NCBI GenBank assembly: GCA_963747835.1
Contig: CAVVGO010000005.1
Location: forward strand, 2,480,001-2,544,000
Reading direction: 5' to 3'
Length of the DNA stretch: 64,000 nucleotides
Source of the DNA: JAJPKK01 sp963747835
GTDB lineage: Bacteria > Pseudomonadota > Alphaproteobacteria > Rhizobiales > Xanthobacteraceae
The position numbers and the translations under genes are program-made. Shown here piece after piece: positions 1-10,420 of the stretch. The notes below the pieces were generated by a model, which saw only the letters and a program-made list of their open reading frames with translations, ran no database searches and was not told the DNA's origin. How positions within the stretch are numbered: the first letter of the stretch is position 1; each line of letters opens with the position of its first letter.

Positions 1-1008
<1,008 letters not shown>

Positions 1009-1009
1009 C

Positions 1010-3076
1010 GTGCGGGTCTCTACCGGTACCCCGCACCCGCTGGGCGCCACCTGGGATGGGCGCGGCACCAATTTCGCTTTGTTTTCTGCGAATGCGAGCA
1101 AGGTGGAGTTGTGCCTGTTCGATACGCAAGGGCGGCGCGAGCTTGAGCGTATTGCGTTGCCGGAACACACCGAGGACGTATGGCATGGCTATCTGAACGA
1201 TGCCCTGCCCGGTCAACTCTACGGCTATCGCGTCCATGGCCCCTACCAGCCGGAACGGGGATTTCGGTTCAACTCCCATAAACTACTGGTCGATCCCTAT
1301 GCCAAGCAGCTTGCCGGCCGGGTGGTCTGGAGCGACGCCCATTTCGGCTATCGGGCCGGCAGCCCGCGCGGCGACCTTTCGTTTGATCGGAGAGACAACG
1401 CCCGCGGAATGCCGAAGGCCGTCATCGTGGATGAGGCGTTCACCTGGGGCGCGGAGCGCAGGCCATCAATTCCCTGGGCGGATACGATCATCTATGAAGC
1501 TCACGTCAAAGGGCTCACCCAGTTGCGTGAGGACGTGCCTCCGGCTTGGCGGGGAACTTTCCGCGGGCTGTCCGCTCCGGCCGTGATCGATCACCTCAGG
1601 CGGCTCGGCGTAACCACGCTCGAATTGCTGCCGGTCCACGCTTTTCTCGACGATCGCCAACTGGTCGAGCGCGGATTGACCAATTACTGGAGCTATAACA
1701 CGCTGTGCTATTTCGCGCCGGCGCCGCGCTACGCGTTAGACGACGCACTCGATACCTTCCGCTCAACCGTTTCGCGGCTGCACGATGCAGGCATCGAGAT
1801 CATCCTTGACGTGGTCTACAACCATACCGCTGAAGGCAACCATCTCGGCCCGACGCTGAGCTTCCGCGGCATCGACAACACTTCGTATTATTGGCTGCCG
1901 CCCGACCAACCCCGCTATTACAGCGACTTCACCGGCTGCGGAAACTCGCTCAATCTGACGCATCCGCGCGTGCTTCAAATGGTGATGGATTCACTGCGCT
2001 ATTGGGTCGAGGTCTGCCACGTTGACGGATTCCGTTTCGATCTCGCGACCACGCTCGGCCGCGGTCCTAACGGATTCGACAACCGCTCCGCATTCTTTGC
2101 GGCGATCCGCCAGGAACCGATCCTGGCTGGTGTCAAATTGATCGCCGAACCGTGGGACCTTGGCCCCGACGGCTATCAAGTCGGCAAATTTCCGTTGGGC
2201 TGGTCGGAATGGAACGATGTGTTTCGGCGCACATTGCGGCGCTATTGGACCGGCCAGGGCAATCTGGGAGAGCTTGGCGCCCGGATGACCGGTTCTTCCG
2301 ATCTTTTCAACCACGATGGCCGCAGCCCTCTTGCCAGCATCAATCACATAACGGTGCACGATGGATTCACGCTCGCCGATCTGGTGAGCTACGACGCCAA
2401 ACACAACGAAGCCAATGGCGAAAGCAACCGCGATGGCTCCGACGACAATCAGAGCACCAATTGCGGCGTCGAGGGCCCCACCGACGATGCTGCAGTCCTG
2501 AACCTGCGGCACCAGATGCGGCGAAACCTGGTTGCCTGCCTGATGCTTGCGGAAGGCGTGCCACTCCTGCTCGGGGGCGACGAAGTCGCCAACAGTCAGC
2601 GCGGCAACAATAATGCTTATTGCCAGGACAACGAGATCGGTTGGGTGGATTGGTCCGGCCTCGGCCGCGAAGGCGATGATTTGAGCTCGCTGATCGCCAT
2701 CCTCACCAACCTGCGCCGGCGTTTTCCCCAACTCCGATCCAAACGTTGGATAGAGGGGCGGCGACCTGACGGATCGTTCGGGGTTTTATGGTTGACGCCG
2801 CAAGCGACCGAGATGACCGAAAAGGATTGGAAGTTTCCCGAAGGCCGTTTCCTCTCCTATGCGCTCGGACCTTTGGAGCCGGACGACCCGGTGCTCTACG
2901 TGGTGCTCAATGCCGCGACCCACGCAATTGCTTTCAAACTGCCGACCCTCGACGGATACCAAAACTGGTCGGGTCTGCTCGACACGGCGCAGCCGGCGCA
3001 AATCCAAAAACTTCCTTCGAATTCGCAGCTTCAGGCGCCGGCGCGCTCGGTACTCGCTTTCGCCGGCTTCCTATGA
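1010..3076 (+). CDS. glgX: Glycogen debranching enzyme GlgX
   Basis: 688 residues, the usual length for GlgX. It hydrolyses alpha-1,6 branch points in glycogen or limit dextrin. I chose the GTG at 1010 because it is preceded by GGAGGGG at about 999-1005, which overlaps the glgB stop; an ATG at 962 lies inside glgB and lacks this site. An N-terminal CBM48-like region (PHPLGATWDGRGTNFALFS) precedes the GH13 domain. Catalytic motifs are VDGFRFDLAT (nucleophile), LIAEPWDLG (acid/base) and ITVHDGFTLADLVSY. Its stop overlaps the treZ start as ATGA, which indicates translational coupling. Confidence 0.97.
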   Translation: MRVSTGTPHPLGATWDGRGTNFALFSANASKVELCLFDTQGRRELERIALPEHTEDVWHGYLNDALPGQLYGYRVHGPYQPERGFRFNSHKLLVDPYAKQLAGRVVWSDAHFGYRAGSPRGDLSFDRRDNARGMPKAVIVDEAFTWGAERRPSIPWADTIIYEAHVKGLTQLREDVPPAWRGTFRGLSAPAVIDHLRRLGVTTLELLPVHAFLDDRQLVERGLTNYWSYNTLCYFAPAPRYALDDALDTFRSTVSRLHDAGIEIILDVVYNHTAEGNHLGPTLSFRGIDNTSYYWLPPDQPRYYSDFTGCGNSLNLTHPRVLQMVMDSLRYWVEVCHVDGFRFDLATTLGRGPNGFDNRSAFFAAIRQEPILAGVKLIAEPWDLGPDGYQVGKFPLGWSEWNDVFRRTLRRYWTGQGNLGELGARMTGSSDLFNHDGRSPLASINHITVHDGFTLADLVSYDAKHNEANGESNRDGSDDNQSTNCGVEGPTDDAAVLNLRHQMRRNLVACLMLAEGVPLLLGGDEVANSQRGNNNAYCQDNEIGWVDWSGLGREGDDLSSLIAILTNLRRRFPQLRSKRWIEGRRPDGSFGVLWLTPQATEMTEKDWKFPEGRFLSYALGPLEPDDPVLYVVLNAATHAIAFKLPTLDGYQNWSGLLDTAQPAQIQKLPSNSQLQAPARSVLAFAGFL

Positions 3077-4842
3077 AAACCGACCTGCAATTCGGTCCCC
3101 GGCTGGATCCCGAGGGCGTGACGTTCCGACTCTGGGCGCCGGGCGCCGAGCGGGTGGAACTCCTGCTCGATCGGCCGTATCCGATGCGGTCGCTGGCGGA
3201 TGGTTGGCATTCGACCACCATCGCGGACGCCAAACCCGGCACGCGATACCGGTACCAAATCAATGGGGAGTTCGACGTTCCCGACCCGGCCTCGCACTTT
3301 CAGCCTGAGGACGTATTCGGTCGAAGCGAGGTCATCGATCACGACCGATATCAGTGGCGGGCGCGGAATTGGCGCGGCCGCCCGTGGGAGGAGACCGCGG
3401 TTCTTGAGCTCCACGTTGGGACATTCACAGCCGCCGGCACGTTTCGGGCCGCGATCGAAAAGCTCGATCATGTCGCCGCCACCGGATTGACGGCGATCGA
3501 GTTGATGCCGGTTGCCGATTTCGCCGGACGCCGCAACTGGGGTTATGACGGGGTGCTGCTTTATGCGCCGGACAGCACCTATGGCAGTCCCGACGACCTT
3601 AAGGCGCTGATCGACGAAGCGCATCTGCGCGGCATCATGGTGTTTCTCGACGTCGTCTATAATCACTTCGGTCCCGAGGGCAACCATCTCAGTCGCTATG
3701 CGCCAGCGTTCTTTGCCGCGGCCGCTACGCCGTGGGGCGCGGCGATAGACTATCGCGTGCCGCAAGTGAGTTCCTTCGCGATCAACAACGCCCTGCACTG
3801 GCTGCAACACTACCGCTTTGACGGCCTGCGGCTTGACGCGGTTCACGCCATTGTGGAGCCCGGCAAACCGTCCATGCTACACGAACTCAGCCGCGCGGCC
3901 GGGGCACTTGCATCAGAGAGCGGGCGCAAAATCCATCTCATGTTGGAGAACGACGACAATCGCGTTGCGTGGCTCGACCCGGTGGCCCATCCGCCGGATG
4001 GAAAATACCGCGCCCAGTGGAACGACGATTACCACCACGCTTGGCACGTACTCCTGACCGCGGAGCGTACCGGCTACTACGAAGACTACGCCGAGGCTCC
4101 CGGCGGCCATCTCGCCCGCATTCTGTCCTCCGGATTTTCCTACCAGGGAGAACCATCGCAGCATCGCGCCGGACGCCATCGCGGCGAGCAATCGGGGAAG
4201 CTGCCGCCGACCGCCTTCGTCAATTTTCTGCAGAACCACGATCAGATCGGCAATCGTCCGTTTGGCGACCGGCTCGCCGCGTCGGTAAAGCCGCCGCTTC
4301 TGGAGGCGGCACTTGCCGTGACCTTGCTGGCCCCGATGCCGCCGCTCATGTTCATGGGGGAGGAATGGGGATCCGCCAAGCCGTTTCCGTTTTTCTGTGA
4401 CTTTCACGGCGCCCTCGCGGATGCGGTCCGCAAAGGTCGGCGCGCCGAATTCAAATCGGCGTACGATCAATTCGGCGATGGGATTCCGGATCCGCTCGCC
4501 GAGGAGACCTTCCGGTCTGCCGTGCTCGACTGGGACGCGCTCGCAACGCCGGAAGCGCTGGCGCGGCTGGATTTCGTTCGCGCGCTGCTCACGGTTCGGC
4601 GAACCGAAATCATTCCGCACCTTGCCGAAGCAGCGTTTGGCAATGCAGCCATCGGGCCGGATGGCCTGCTCATCGCGGACTGGCGGCTCCGCAACGGCCG
4701 TGCCCTGACCCTCATTGCGAATTTGACTTATGCCGACGCGCGGCGGCCCGATGGCGTGGCTGTGGCTCGGCCAATTTGGGGCGGCGATGTTCCGGAAACG
4801 ATCCCGCCGTGGTCGGTGTTCTGGGCCGTCGGGCCGAATTGA
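3073..4842 (+). CDS. treZ: Malto-oligosyltrehalose trehalohydrolase
   Basis: 589 residues. TreZ releases trehalose from maltooligosyltrehalose, the product of TreY. The ATG at 3073 overlaps the glgX stop (ATGA), so I preferred it to the upstream ATG at 2788 inside glgX. An N-terminal CBM48-like domain (TFRLWAPGAERVELLL) is followed by the GH13 barrel with VVYNHFGPEGNHL, the nucleophile motif FDGLRLDAVHAI, the Glu in LMLENDDN and the third Asp in FLQNHDQIGNR. The MFMGEEWG motif typical of TreZ is present. Its stop overlaps the treY start. Confidence 0.97.
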   Translation: MKTDLQFGPRLDPEGVTFRLWAPGAERVELLLDRPYPMRSLADGWHSTTIADAKPGTRYRYQINGEFDVPDPASHFQPEDVFGRSEVIDHDRYQWRARNWRGRPWEETAVLELHVGTFTAAGTFRAAIEKLDHVAATGLTAIELMPVADFAGRRNWGYDGVLLYAPDSTYGSPDDLKALIDEAHLRGIMVFLDVVYNHFGPEGNHLSRYAPAFFAAAATPWGAAIDYRVPQVSSFAINNALHWLQHYRFDGLRLDAVHAIVEPGKPSMLHELSRAAGALASESGRKIHLMLENDDNRVAWLDPVAHPPDGKYRAQWNDDYHHAWHVLLTAERTGYYEDYAEAPGGHLARILSSGFSYQGEPSQHRAGRHRGEQSGKLPPTAFVNFLQNHDQIGNRPFGDRLAASVKPPLLEAALAVTLLAPMPPLMFMGEEWGSAKPFPFFCDFHGALADAVRKGRRAEFKSAYDQFGDGIPDPLAEETFRSAVLDWDALATPEALARLDFVRALLTVRRTEIIPHLAEAAFGNAAIGPDGLLIADWRLRNGRALTLIANLTYADARRPDGVAVARPIWGGDVPETIPPWSVFWAVGPN

Positions 4843-7652
4843 TGCCGTCTGCGATACCCTCGGCGACCTACCGGTTGCAACTTATCCCGACATTCGGCTT
4901 CGATGACGCCGCCGCCGCCGTCCCATATCTCAAGGCGCTTGGCATCACGCACGTTTATGCTTCGCCGTTCCTCAAGGCGCGCAGCGGCAGCACGCACGGA
5001 TATGATGTCGTCGACTATAATTCGCTCAATCCCGAATTGGGCGGCGAGGCAGGCTTTCGACGGTTCAGGGCCGCGCTTGACGCCGCCGACATGGGGCTCA
5101 TTCTCGATTTTGTGCCAAACCACATGGCCGTCCACGGTTGCGACAATCCATGGTGGCTCGATGTGTTGGAATGGGGTCCGCGGTCGCCGTTTGCGCAGTT
5201 CTTCGACATCGATTGGCGCGCCCTGCCCTATCGCCGTCGCGCTTGTGTGCTCGTGCCGGTGCTCGGACAGCCTTATGCCGAGGTGCTTCGCGCGGGTAAG
5301 ATCGAGCTTCGCTACGATAGGAAGGACGGCAGCTTTTCCGCCTGGTACTTCGCCAATCGATTTCCGATTGCACCCGAATGCTACGGCGAGATCCTACAAA
5401 CGGTGATCATGTTCAGTTCTGCCGTCGATGGTCCGGGAGCGCATCGGTTACGCGAATTGGCGGCAGCCAGCCCTGCGCGAAGTACCGGACAGGAGGCGAC
5501 ATTTCGCTTCAAATCCGAACTCGCCGCCGTAAGGGGCGGCGAAACGATCATCCGCCAAGGTCTTGCCGCCTATCGCGCCGCGGCCGATCGTGCGGACGCA
5601 ATACGCAAGCTGCATGCGCTGCTGGAGCGCCAGCATTACCGACTGGCGCACTGGCGCCTCGCCGCGACGCAAATCAATTATCGGCGTTTCTTCGACATCA
5701 CGTCGCTCGCCGGGGTCACGCCCGAGAACCCTGCGGCATTCACCGCGATACACCACCTGGTCGGTCGCATGATCGCGAAGGGTGAGATTCAAGGGCTGCG
5801 GCTCGATCACATCGACGGGCTTCGCGATCCCGCCAAATATTGTCGGGACCTGCAACAATTCATCGCGGCCGCCCGGCCGTCGGATCGCAAATCGTTTTAT
5901 GTGATCGTGGAGAAAATCCTCGCGGAGGGAGAACGCCTGCCGCGATTTCCAGGCGTTACCGGCACCACCGGCTACGAGTGGCTCAACATGATCTCGCGGG
6001 TGTTGATCGACGCACGCGGGCAAGCCGCCCTCGACCGGGCGTGGCGGCAATCGAGCGGAAGCGATCTCGCCTTCGACGCCATTCTGATGGCGACGAAGCG
6101 GTATGTCATGTGGAACGTACTGGCGAGTGAATTTTCGGGCCTGTGCCGCGCGCTCACCCAAATCGGCGTCGGCCAATACGCAAGCCGTGACCATGGCGCC
6201 GAACGGCTCGCCGCTGCGCTCGAACTTTATGTCCTCCACTTTCCCATCTACCGTACCTACATCGATGCGGGTGGAGCGGGGGAAAGCGACCGCCTCATCA
6301 TCGATGAGACGATCGAAAGAGCACGGGCTGAGTGGTCGGGTCCGGATGCTGTCTTCAACCTGCTGCGCGACGCGCTGACGCTCGATCTCGCCGGACGACG
6401 GGGCTATGGCGCCGCTCGTGTGCGTGAGTTTGCCCGCAAGGTGCAGCAATTCACCGGCCCCATGATGGCAAAGTCCCTGGAGGACACGGCCTTCTATCGC
6501 TATCACCGCCTGCTCGCCCTCAACGAAGTCGGCGGCGATCCGGCGACGTGGGACATTCCGGTGTCCGACTTCCATGATCGGATGGCGGATCGGGCCGTCA
6601 CCGCGCCGCGGGGATTGACGGCGACCACAACACACGACACCAAACGCGGCGAGGACGCACGAGCGCGCCTGCTCGCGCTTTCAGAACTCGCCGACGATTG
6701 GGCAGAAGCGGTGCCGCAATGGAAGAGACTCAATGCCGCCGCCTTGGCATCATCAGGCGGATCGCACGCCCCAGCGGCGGCGCATGAATACATGCTCTAC
6801 CAAGCGCTGCTCGGCGCGTGGCCGCTCGAAGGCTTGACCCAGGAGTTCGTTGACCGGGCGAAGGCCTTCGCCATCAAGGCGGCGCGCGAAGGCAAGGAAC
6901 AAACCAACTGGCTCGCTCCAGACCAGAATTATGAAACAGGGCTTGGTAGTTTTCTGGACCGTATTCTTGATCCCACCGCGTCGGCTCCTTTTATCGCGTC
7001 GTTTGAAGCGTTGGCACAGCGCGCCGCGTTGATGGGCGCATTGAAGAGCCTCACTCAGCTCGTGCTCAAGGCAATGATGCCGGGCGTACCAGACTTCTAT
7101 CAAGGCACCGAACTCTGGGACCTGTCCTTTGTCGATCCGGACAACAGACGGCCTGTCGATTTCACGGCGCGCCAATCGGCCCTGCGAGGCCTGGCGGAAA
7201 ATTCGGCGGAACACTGGTCGGACCTTGCCCGCACTTGGCCGGATGGCCGGATCAAGCTCGCACTCACGCGCTGCCTGCTCGCGCTTCGCAAACAGTTCAT
7301 GGCCGTCTTCGCGAACGGTGACTATCGCCCGGTCAGCGTGAGCAGCCTTCACGCGGATGAGGTGCTGGCGTTCGTGAGGTCCAGCGGCCGCGACGCAACG
7401 ATCGTGGTGGCGGGACGGCTCATGGCGCGGGCAAGCGAAGGCGGCCGGTGTTGGCCGGTCGGGAGCGCGTGGCAGGGATCGGTTTGGGTCGAGGGATTCT
7501 CATCGCTGCGGAACGTCCTCACGGGCGACACGATCGAGGCCAAATCCGAATTGGCGTTGTCCGCATTGTTCGCCGCCATGCCGATCGCTGTGCTGCAGGC
7601 CGAGCGCGTGACGGCAACACGTCACGTGAACGTCCGGCAGGCCATCGACTGA
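4842..7652 (+). CDS. treY: Malto-oligosyltrehalose synthase
   Basis: 936 residues, as expected for TreY. It turns the reducing end of a maltodextrin into a trehalosyl unit by intramolecular transglucosylation. The ATG at 4842 shares bases with the treZ stop (TGATG), giving the normal TreY start MPSAIPSATYRLQL. GH13 motifs include LDFVPNHMAVHG, GLRLDHIDGLRDP (nucleophile), FYVIVEKIL (acid/base) and TTTHDTKRGEDARAR (third Asp). GMPDFYQGTE-like sequence near residue 750 is also characteristic. It is the last gene of the operon; a hairpin follows 25 bases downstream. Confidence 0.97.
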   Translation: MPSAIPSATYRLQLIPTFGFDDAAAAVPYLKALGITHVYASPFLKARSGSTHGYDVVDYNSLNPELGGEAGFRRFRAALDAADMGLILDFVPNHMAVHGCDNPWWLDVLEWGPRSPFAQFFDIDWRALPYRRRACVLVPVLGQPYAEVLRAGKIELRYDRKDGSFSAWYFANRFPIAPECYGEILQTVIMFSSAVDGPGAHRLRELAAASPARSTGQEATFRFKSELAAVRGGETIIRQGLAAYRAAADRADAIRKLHALLERQHYRLAHWRLAATQINYRRFFDITSLAGVTPENPAAFTAIHHLVGRMIAKGEIQGLRLDHIDGLRDPAKYCRDLQQFIAAARPSDRKSFYVIVEKILAEGERLPRFPGVTGTTGYEWLNMISRVLIDARGQAALDRAWRQSSGSDLAFDAILMATKRYVMWNVLASEFSGLCRALTQIGVGQYASRDHGAERLAAALELYVLHFPIYRTYIDAGGAGESDRLIIDETIERARAEWSGPDAVFNLLRDALTLDLAGRRGYGAARVREFARKVQQFTGPMMAKSLEDTAFYRYHRLLALNEVGGDPATWDIPVSDFHDRMADRAVTAPRGLTATTTHDTKRGEDARARLLALSELADDWAEAVPQWKRLNAAALASSGGSHAPAAAHEYMLYQALLGAWPLEGLTQEFVDRAKAFAIKAAREGKEQTNWLAPDQNYETGLGSFLDRILDPTASAPFIASFEALAQRAALMGALKSLTQLVLKAMMPGVPDFYQGTELWDLSFVDPDNRRPVDFTARQSALRGLAENSAEHWSDLARTWPDGRIKLALTRCLLALRKQFMAVFANGDYRPVSVSSLHADEVLAFVRSSGRDATIVVAGRLMARASEGGRCWPVGSAWQGSVWVEGFSSLRNVLTGDTIEAKSELALSALFAAMPIAVLQAERVTATRHVNVRQAID

Positions 7653-7677
7653 ACAGGCGGATCGCGCGCAGGGCGGA

Positions 7678-7714
7678 AAGGCCGTCCGGGATCTGACGTG
7701 GGCCGGACGGCCTT
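7678..7714. terminator. Perfect 12-bp inverted repeat after treY
   Basis: AAGGCCGTCCGG at 7678-7689 is exactly complementary to CCGGACGGCCTT at 7703-7714, with a 13-base loop. It lies 25 bases after the treY stop, between convergent genes. There is no clear T-tract, so it may act as a weak terminator or mRNA-stabilising hairpin for the glycogen/trehalose operon. Confidence 0.55.
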
Positions 7715-7855
7715 GCGGACGTTGTGCCGGCTTGGACGCCGGTTCCCTCCCCCCGCAAACGCCCTTTTAGGGGTGGAATCGGGTCCATCGCAACCTGGGG
7801 GCCGGCTTATCAACAGGCCACAGCCCTCGCCGACTTGCCGCCAGCTTTCGACCGT

Positions 7856-8722
7856 TCAGAAATCCGGCTTGTCGGCGGTCGGCGTTGGGACGGGATATTT
7901 TTCGAAGTAATTGGCGTTGTTCTCGTTGCACGGCGCTTCGGAGAGCGGGCGGCGCTCGACCCGCCGCCACCGCTGCGTCGCCGACCATGGCGTGGTGAAA
8001 GCGCCTGGATCGTCCACCGTCATGGCTATCTGCACGACGTTGCCGTTGTCCGCCAACTTGAGCCGTTCGACGACGTGAAGCTTCGTTGTGTGCGGCGTGC
8101 GGTAATTGTCGATGAACGTCCTATCCGTGATCCCGATCGTATCGATGACCAACGTGTCACCGCCTTCGTAATGCCCGACCAATTCGCCGTACCAGGAGGG
8201 CCGCGGATCGGCGGAATGCGCAGCATTCAAATAGATTTGACGCACCTCGGGACCGCCGGGGTTGACGATCGTCACCTTGTGGGGCGTCTGAAGAAAATAA
8301 AAGCCTTCGATCAACGAATAGATCGCAAATCCGGGCACCCCGATCGGCCAGCACCTCTCGCGTGCCCGGAACGGGACGATCCCGGCTAGCACCTCGTCGT
8401 TGGATTTCTTCATTTTCTCCCTGGCCCAGGACTGCAGGATCGGATTGCTCAAATCCGCGACCCGGTAGGTCGGCTGCACCCCGCGAAAGTTTGGAATATA
8501 GGGGTGGGCCGGATCGAACGTGATGGGACCGGGGCCCGACGGCGGCGGCAGCAGGTCGTCAATCGTTTGGTCGAGCACCCAATACGCGCCGGTGTCCGGG
8601 GCGAAATCAGGGACCCCATCACTTGCCGCCGCTTCTGCCGCGGACGCGGCTCGCTCGGCGCCCGCCATCGCGCCCAGACCGGCGATCACGGCCAAGCGAA
8701 CCAAAATCCCAGTTTTGGACAT
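7856..8722 (-). CDS. Secreted hypothetical protein
   Basis: 288 residues with an N-terminal signal peptide (MSKTGILVRLAVIAGLGAMAGAERAASA). The mature part has no cofactor motif I can name. It contains GHYEGGDTLVIDTIG and TTKLHVVERLKL, which resemble a family of secreted hypothetical proteins carrying a GHWEGDTLVVDT-type stretch, common in soil proteobacteria and acidobacteria. Function is unknown. It is convergent with treY and stands alone. The start gives a complete signal peptide and no better start is visible. Confidence 0.8.
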   Translation of the reverse strand: MSKTGILVRLAVIAGLGAMAGAERAASAAEAAASDGVPDFAPDTGAYWVLDQTIDDLLPPPSGPGPITFDPAHPYIPNFRGVQPTYRVADLSNPILQSWAREKMKKSNDEVLAGIVPFRARERCWPIGVPGFAIYSLIEGFYFLQTPHKVTIVNPGGPEVRQIYLNAAHSADPRPSWYGELVGHYEGGDTLVIDTIGITDRTFIDNYRTPHTTKLHVVERLKLADNGNVVQIAMTVDDPGAFTTPWSATQRWRRVERRPLSEAPCNENNANYFEKYPVPTPTADKPDF

Positions 8723-9062
8723 CGAAATCCTCCGTTTCGCCGCGCGCAGTCTTAGGGCCGCACGTCAATTGGGTGGATTGTAGACGAAGCGCGCTTGCCA
8801 GTCCCAGCCGCGATAGCCGGGATCGTGAGCGTTGAACCGTCCTGCACATCGGAGGACGCCGAAATCCGAAAATGCCGTCCGGACACCGCCCCCAAACGCC
8901 ATGAACGTGACCGGGATAGGGCTTACTTTATTAATAATGGCGACGAACCGGACATGACGCGGAGAACAAGCGACACAATCAATTCTGGCCCTTTTCGGTT
9001 CCCGCAACTTTCCTCGCTCTTAATCGTTGCTTTTTCGGTTCGCGACCTTGAAGGAGCGACAG
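8723..9062. other. Intergenic region without recognised gene
   Basis: This 340-base stretch separates the divergent gene at 7856-8722 from the small-protein pair at 9063-9463. I see no convincing coding frame. It includes a more AT-rich part at about 8928-8940 (TTTATTAATAATG) and probably holds the promoters for both sides. A Shine-Dalgarno AAGGAGCGAC lies at 9050-9059. Confidence 0.4.
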
Positions 9063-9245
9063 ATGATCACGATTTTGTCCGCCGTTATCTGTTTAAAAGG
9101 CCTTTGCTACCAAGTCACCGTTCCGACCCCAACCACGTTGGAGCTGCAATCCTGTGTTCATTTTGGTAATTCGTTTGCCAAGAGGTTCGTTGATCCGCGG
9201 TGGACGGTGAAGCGCTACGAGTGCGAACCCGGGAGGCGCGTATGA
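9063..9245 (+). CDS. Small hypothetical protein, Cys-rich secreted-type family
   Basis: 60 residues from the ATG at 9063, with AAGGAGCGAC just upstream. It begins with a short hydrophobic stretch (MITILSAVICLKG) and has cysteines near residues 10, 15, 29 and 54, then WTVKRYECEPGRR. This layout (an early Cys, a Cys near the middle, and W..x..Cys near the end) matches a widespread group of about 60-80-residue rhizobial proteins of unknown role. Its stop overlaps the next start as ATGA, so the two are probably translated together. Confidence 0.55.
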   Translation: MITILSAVICLKGLCYQVTVPTPTTLELQSCVHFGNSFAKRFVDPRWTVKRYECEPGRRV

Positions 9246-9463
9246 AATGCCACCAGTGCGGGGGCGGGTTCAGGTTTGGGCGCCAGCGGCTTCCGGCTTT
9301 CGGCGGCGAACTGGATTTCTGCTCCAATAGGTGCTTGGGCGATTATCGCGCCGAGCTTCAGAAACAAGTGAGATTACGACGGTCCCTTCGCTTTCTTCAG
9401 CGCTCGAGGCAAGCCGGCGCTCATATCGCGCGATCGATCCCCATCAGTACCCTGCAGGCGTAA
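9242..9463 (+). CDS. Small zinc-ribbon-like protein
   Basis: 73 residues. The N-terminal part has CHQCGGGF and, about 20 residues later, CSNRCLGDY. This CxxC...CxxxC arrangement suggests a single zinc-binding ribbon; the rest is basic (RLRRSLRFLQRSRQ). The start overlaps the stop of the preceding small gene (ATGA), which supports both as real. Function is unknown; a nucleic-acid or protein adaptor role is only inference from the fold and charge. Confidence 0.55.
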   Translation: MKCHQCGGGFRFGRQRLPAFGGELDFCSNRCLGDYRAELQKQVRLRRSLRFLQRSRQAGAHIARSIPISTLQA

Positions 9464-9761
9464 GACACAATAGCCCGATACTGCCATCGGATGGAGCGTC
9501 GCGCGCGGCGTCCTGAAGGTCGGCGCTGCCTGCCGACCGAACTCTTCTGCCCGTCAACACGTTCGTGGCACGGAACGTCAGCTTGGCTGAGTGCGTTGAA
9601 TTTCCTCGGCGTTTTCTTCCCTGCATGAGTCTCAGCGGACGGTTCGCCGAGCACCCGAAAGTCGGGCTCACGGCGCTACCATCATGCCGATTGCTATTGC
9701 GGGCGCCGCTCGAAAAGTGCAGGTTGGCGCCGCTACGTTGTTTTTAATCTTGGAGACCTCT

Positions 9762-9965
9762 ATGTCGACCGGAACAGTGAAATGGTTCAATCCTACCAAA
9801 GGCTACGGATTCATCCAGCCGCAAGGCGGCGGGCAGGATGTGTTCGTACATATCTCGGCTGTCGAGAAGGCCGGCCTCACCACGCTCAATGAAGGCCAGC
9901 AGGTTGAGTTCGAAGTCGTAAGCAATCGCGGAAAGTCGTCGGCGGAAAATCTCAAGGTCAAGTGA
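9762..9965 (+). CDS. cspA: Cold-shock domain protein
   Basis: 67 residues, a single cold-shock OB-fold. RNP1 (KGYGFIQP) and RNP2 (VFVHIS) are intact, and the start MSTGTVKWFNPTKGYGF is typical of the family. It binds single-stranded RNA or DNA and acts as an RNA chaperone. TTGGAGACC at about 9750-9758 is a plausible ribosome-binding site. The roughly 300 bases upstream have no gene and could include a long 5' leader, as often seen for csp genes. The paralogue identity (cspA or another) cannot be decided here. Confidence 0.95.
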   Translation: MSTGTVKWFNPTKGYGFIQPQGGGQDVFVHISAVEKAGLTTLNEGQQVEFEVVSNRGKSSAENLKVK

Positions 9966-10032
9966 CGGTCCGTCGGGCAAATAAAATCTGGATATTCTAT
10001 AGAACCTTAAGGGCTGCCCTGATGATCTCGGC

Positions 10033-10242
10033 ATGACGGATGATTGGTATTTGACGGTTCGATGCACGAACGTTGCATGTGCACGACGTATCGCCTTTCA
10101 AAAAGCTGTCTATCCGGGTGATGCTCCAAGTCTGCGGCTCGCCGTTTCCGGCGCGCCGTCAGTGGATTGTCCGTATTGTGAGACTGTCGTGCGCTCCCAA
10201 GCCGATCAGATTGAACGCCGACAAGTCCTGCTGACCCATTGA
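10033..10242 (+). CDS. Small putative zinc-ribbon protein
   Basis: 69 residues starting MTDDWYLTVRCTNVACARRIAFQ. A CxxxxC pair near residues 11-16 and a CPYC pair near residues 47-50 could hold one zinc ion. It resembles short rhizobial proteins with a CPxC knuckle that often sit next to csp genes. It lies 67 bases after cspA on the same strand. Function is unknown, and the weak upstream Shine-Dalgarno sequence leaves some doubt about the start. Confidence 0.55.
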   Translation: MTDDWYLTVRCTNVACARRIAFQKAVYPGDAPSLRLAVSGAPSVDCPYCETVVRSQADQIERRQVLLTH

Positions 10243-10420
10243 GATGCCTCGCGCGAGCATAATCGCGCGTCGAAAGCACCGGTAACGCCAGCGCGCTAAA
10301 TTGAGGCGGGCCCCATTTGCGACGGGGCTCGCTGACGGCGCGATCGAGCCGTTCCAGCATTCACCAACAGGTTTGCGAAATCGCGGACGGGTTCGCACCG
10401 CACGGAGCAACGCGCCCCGG

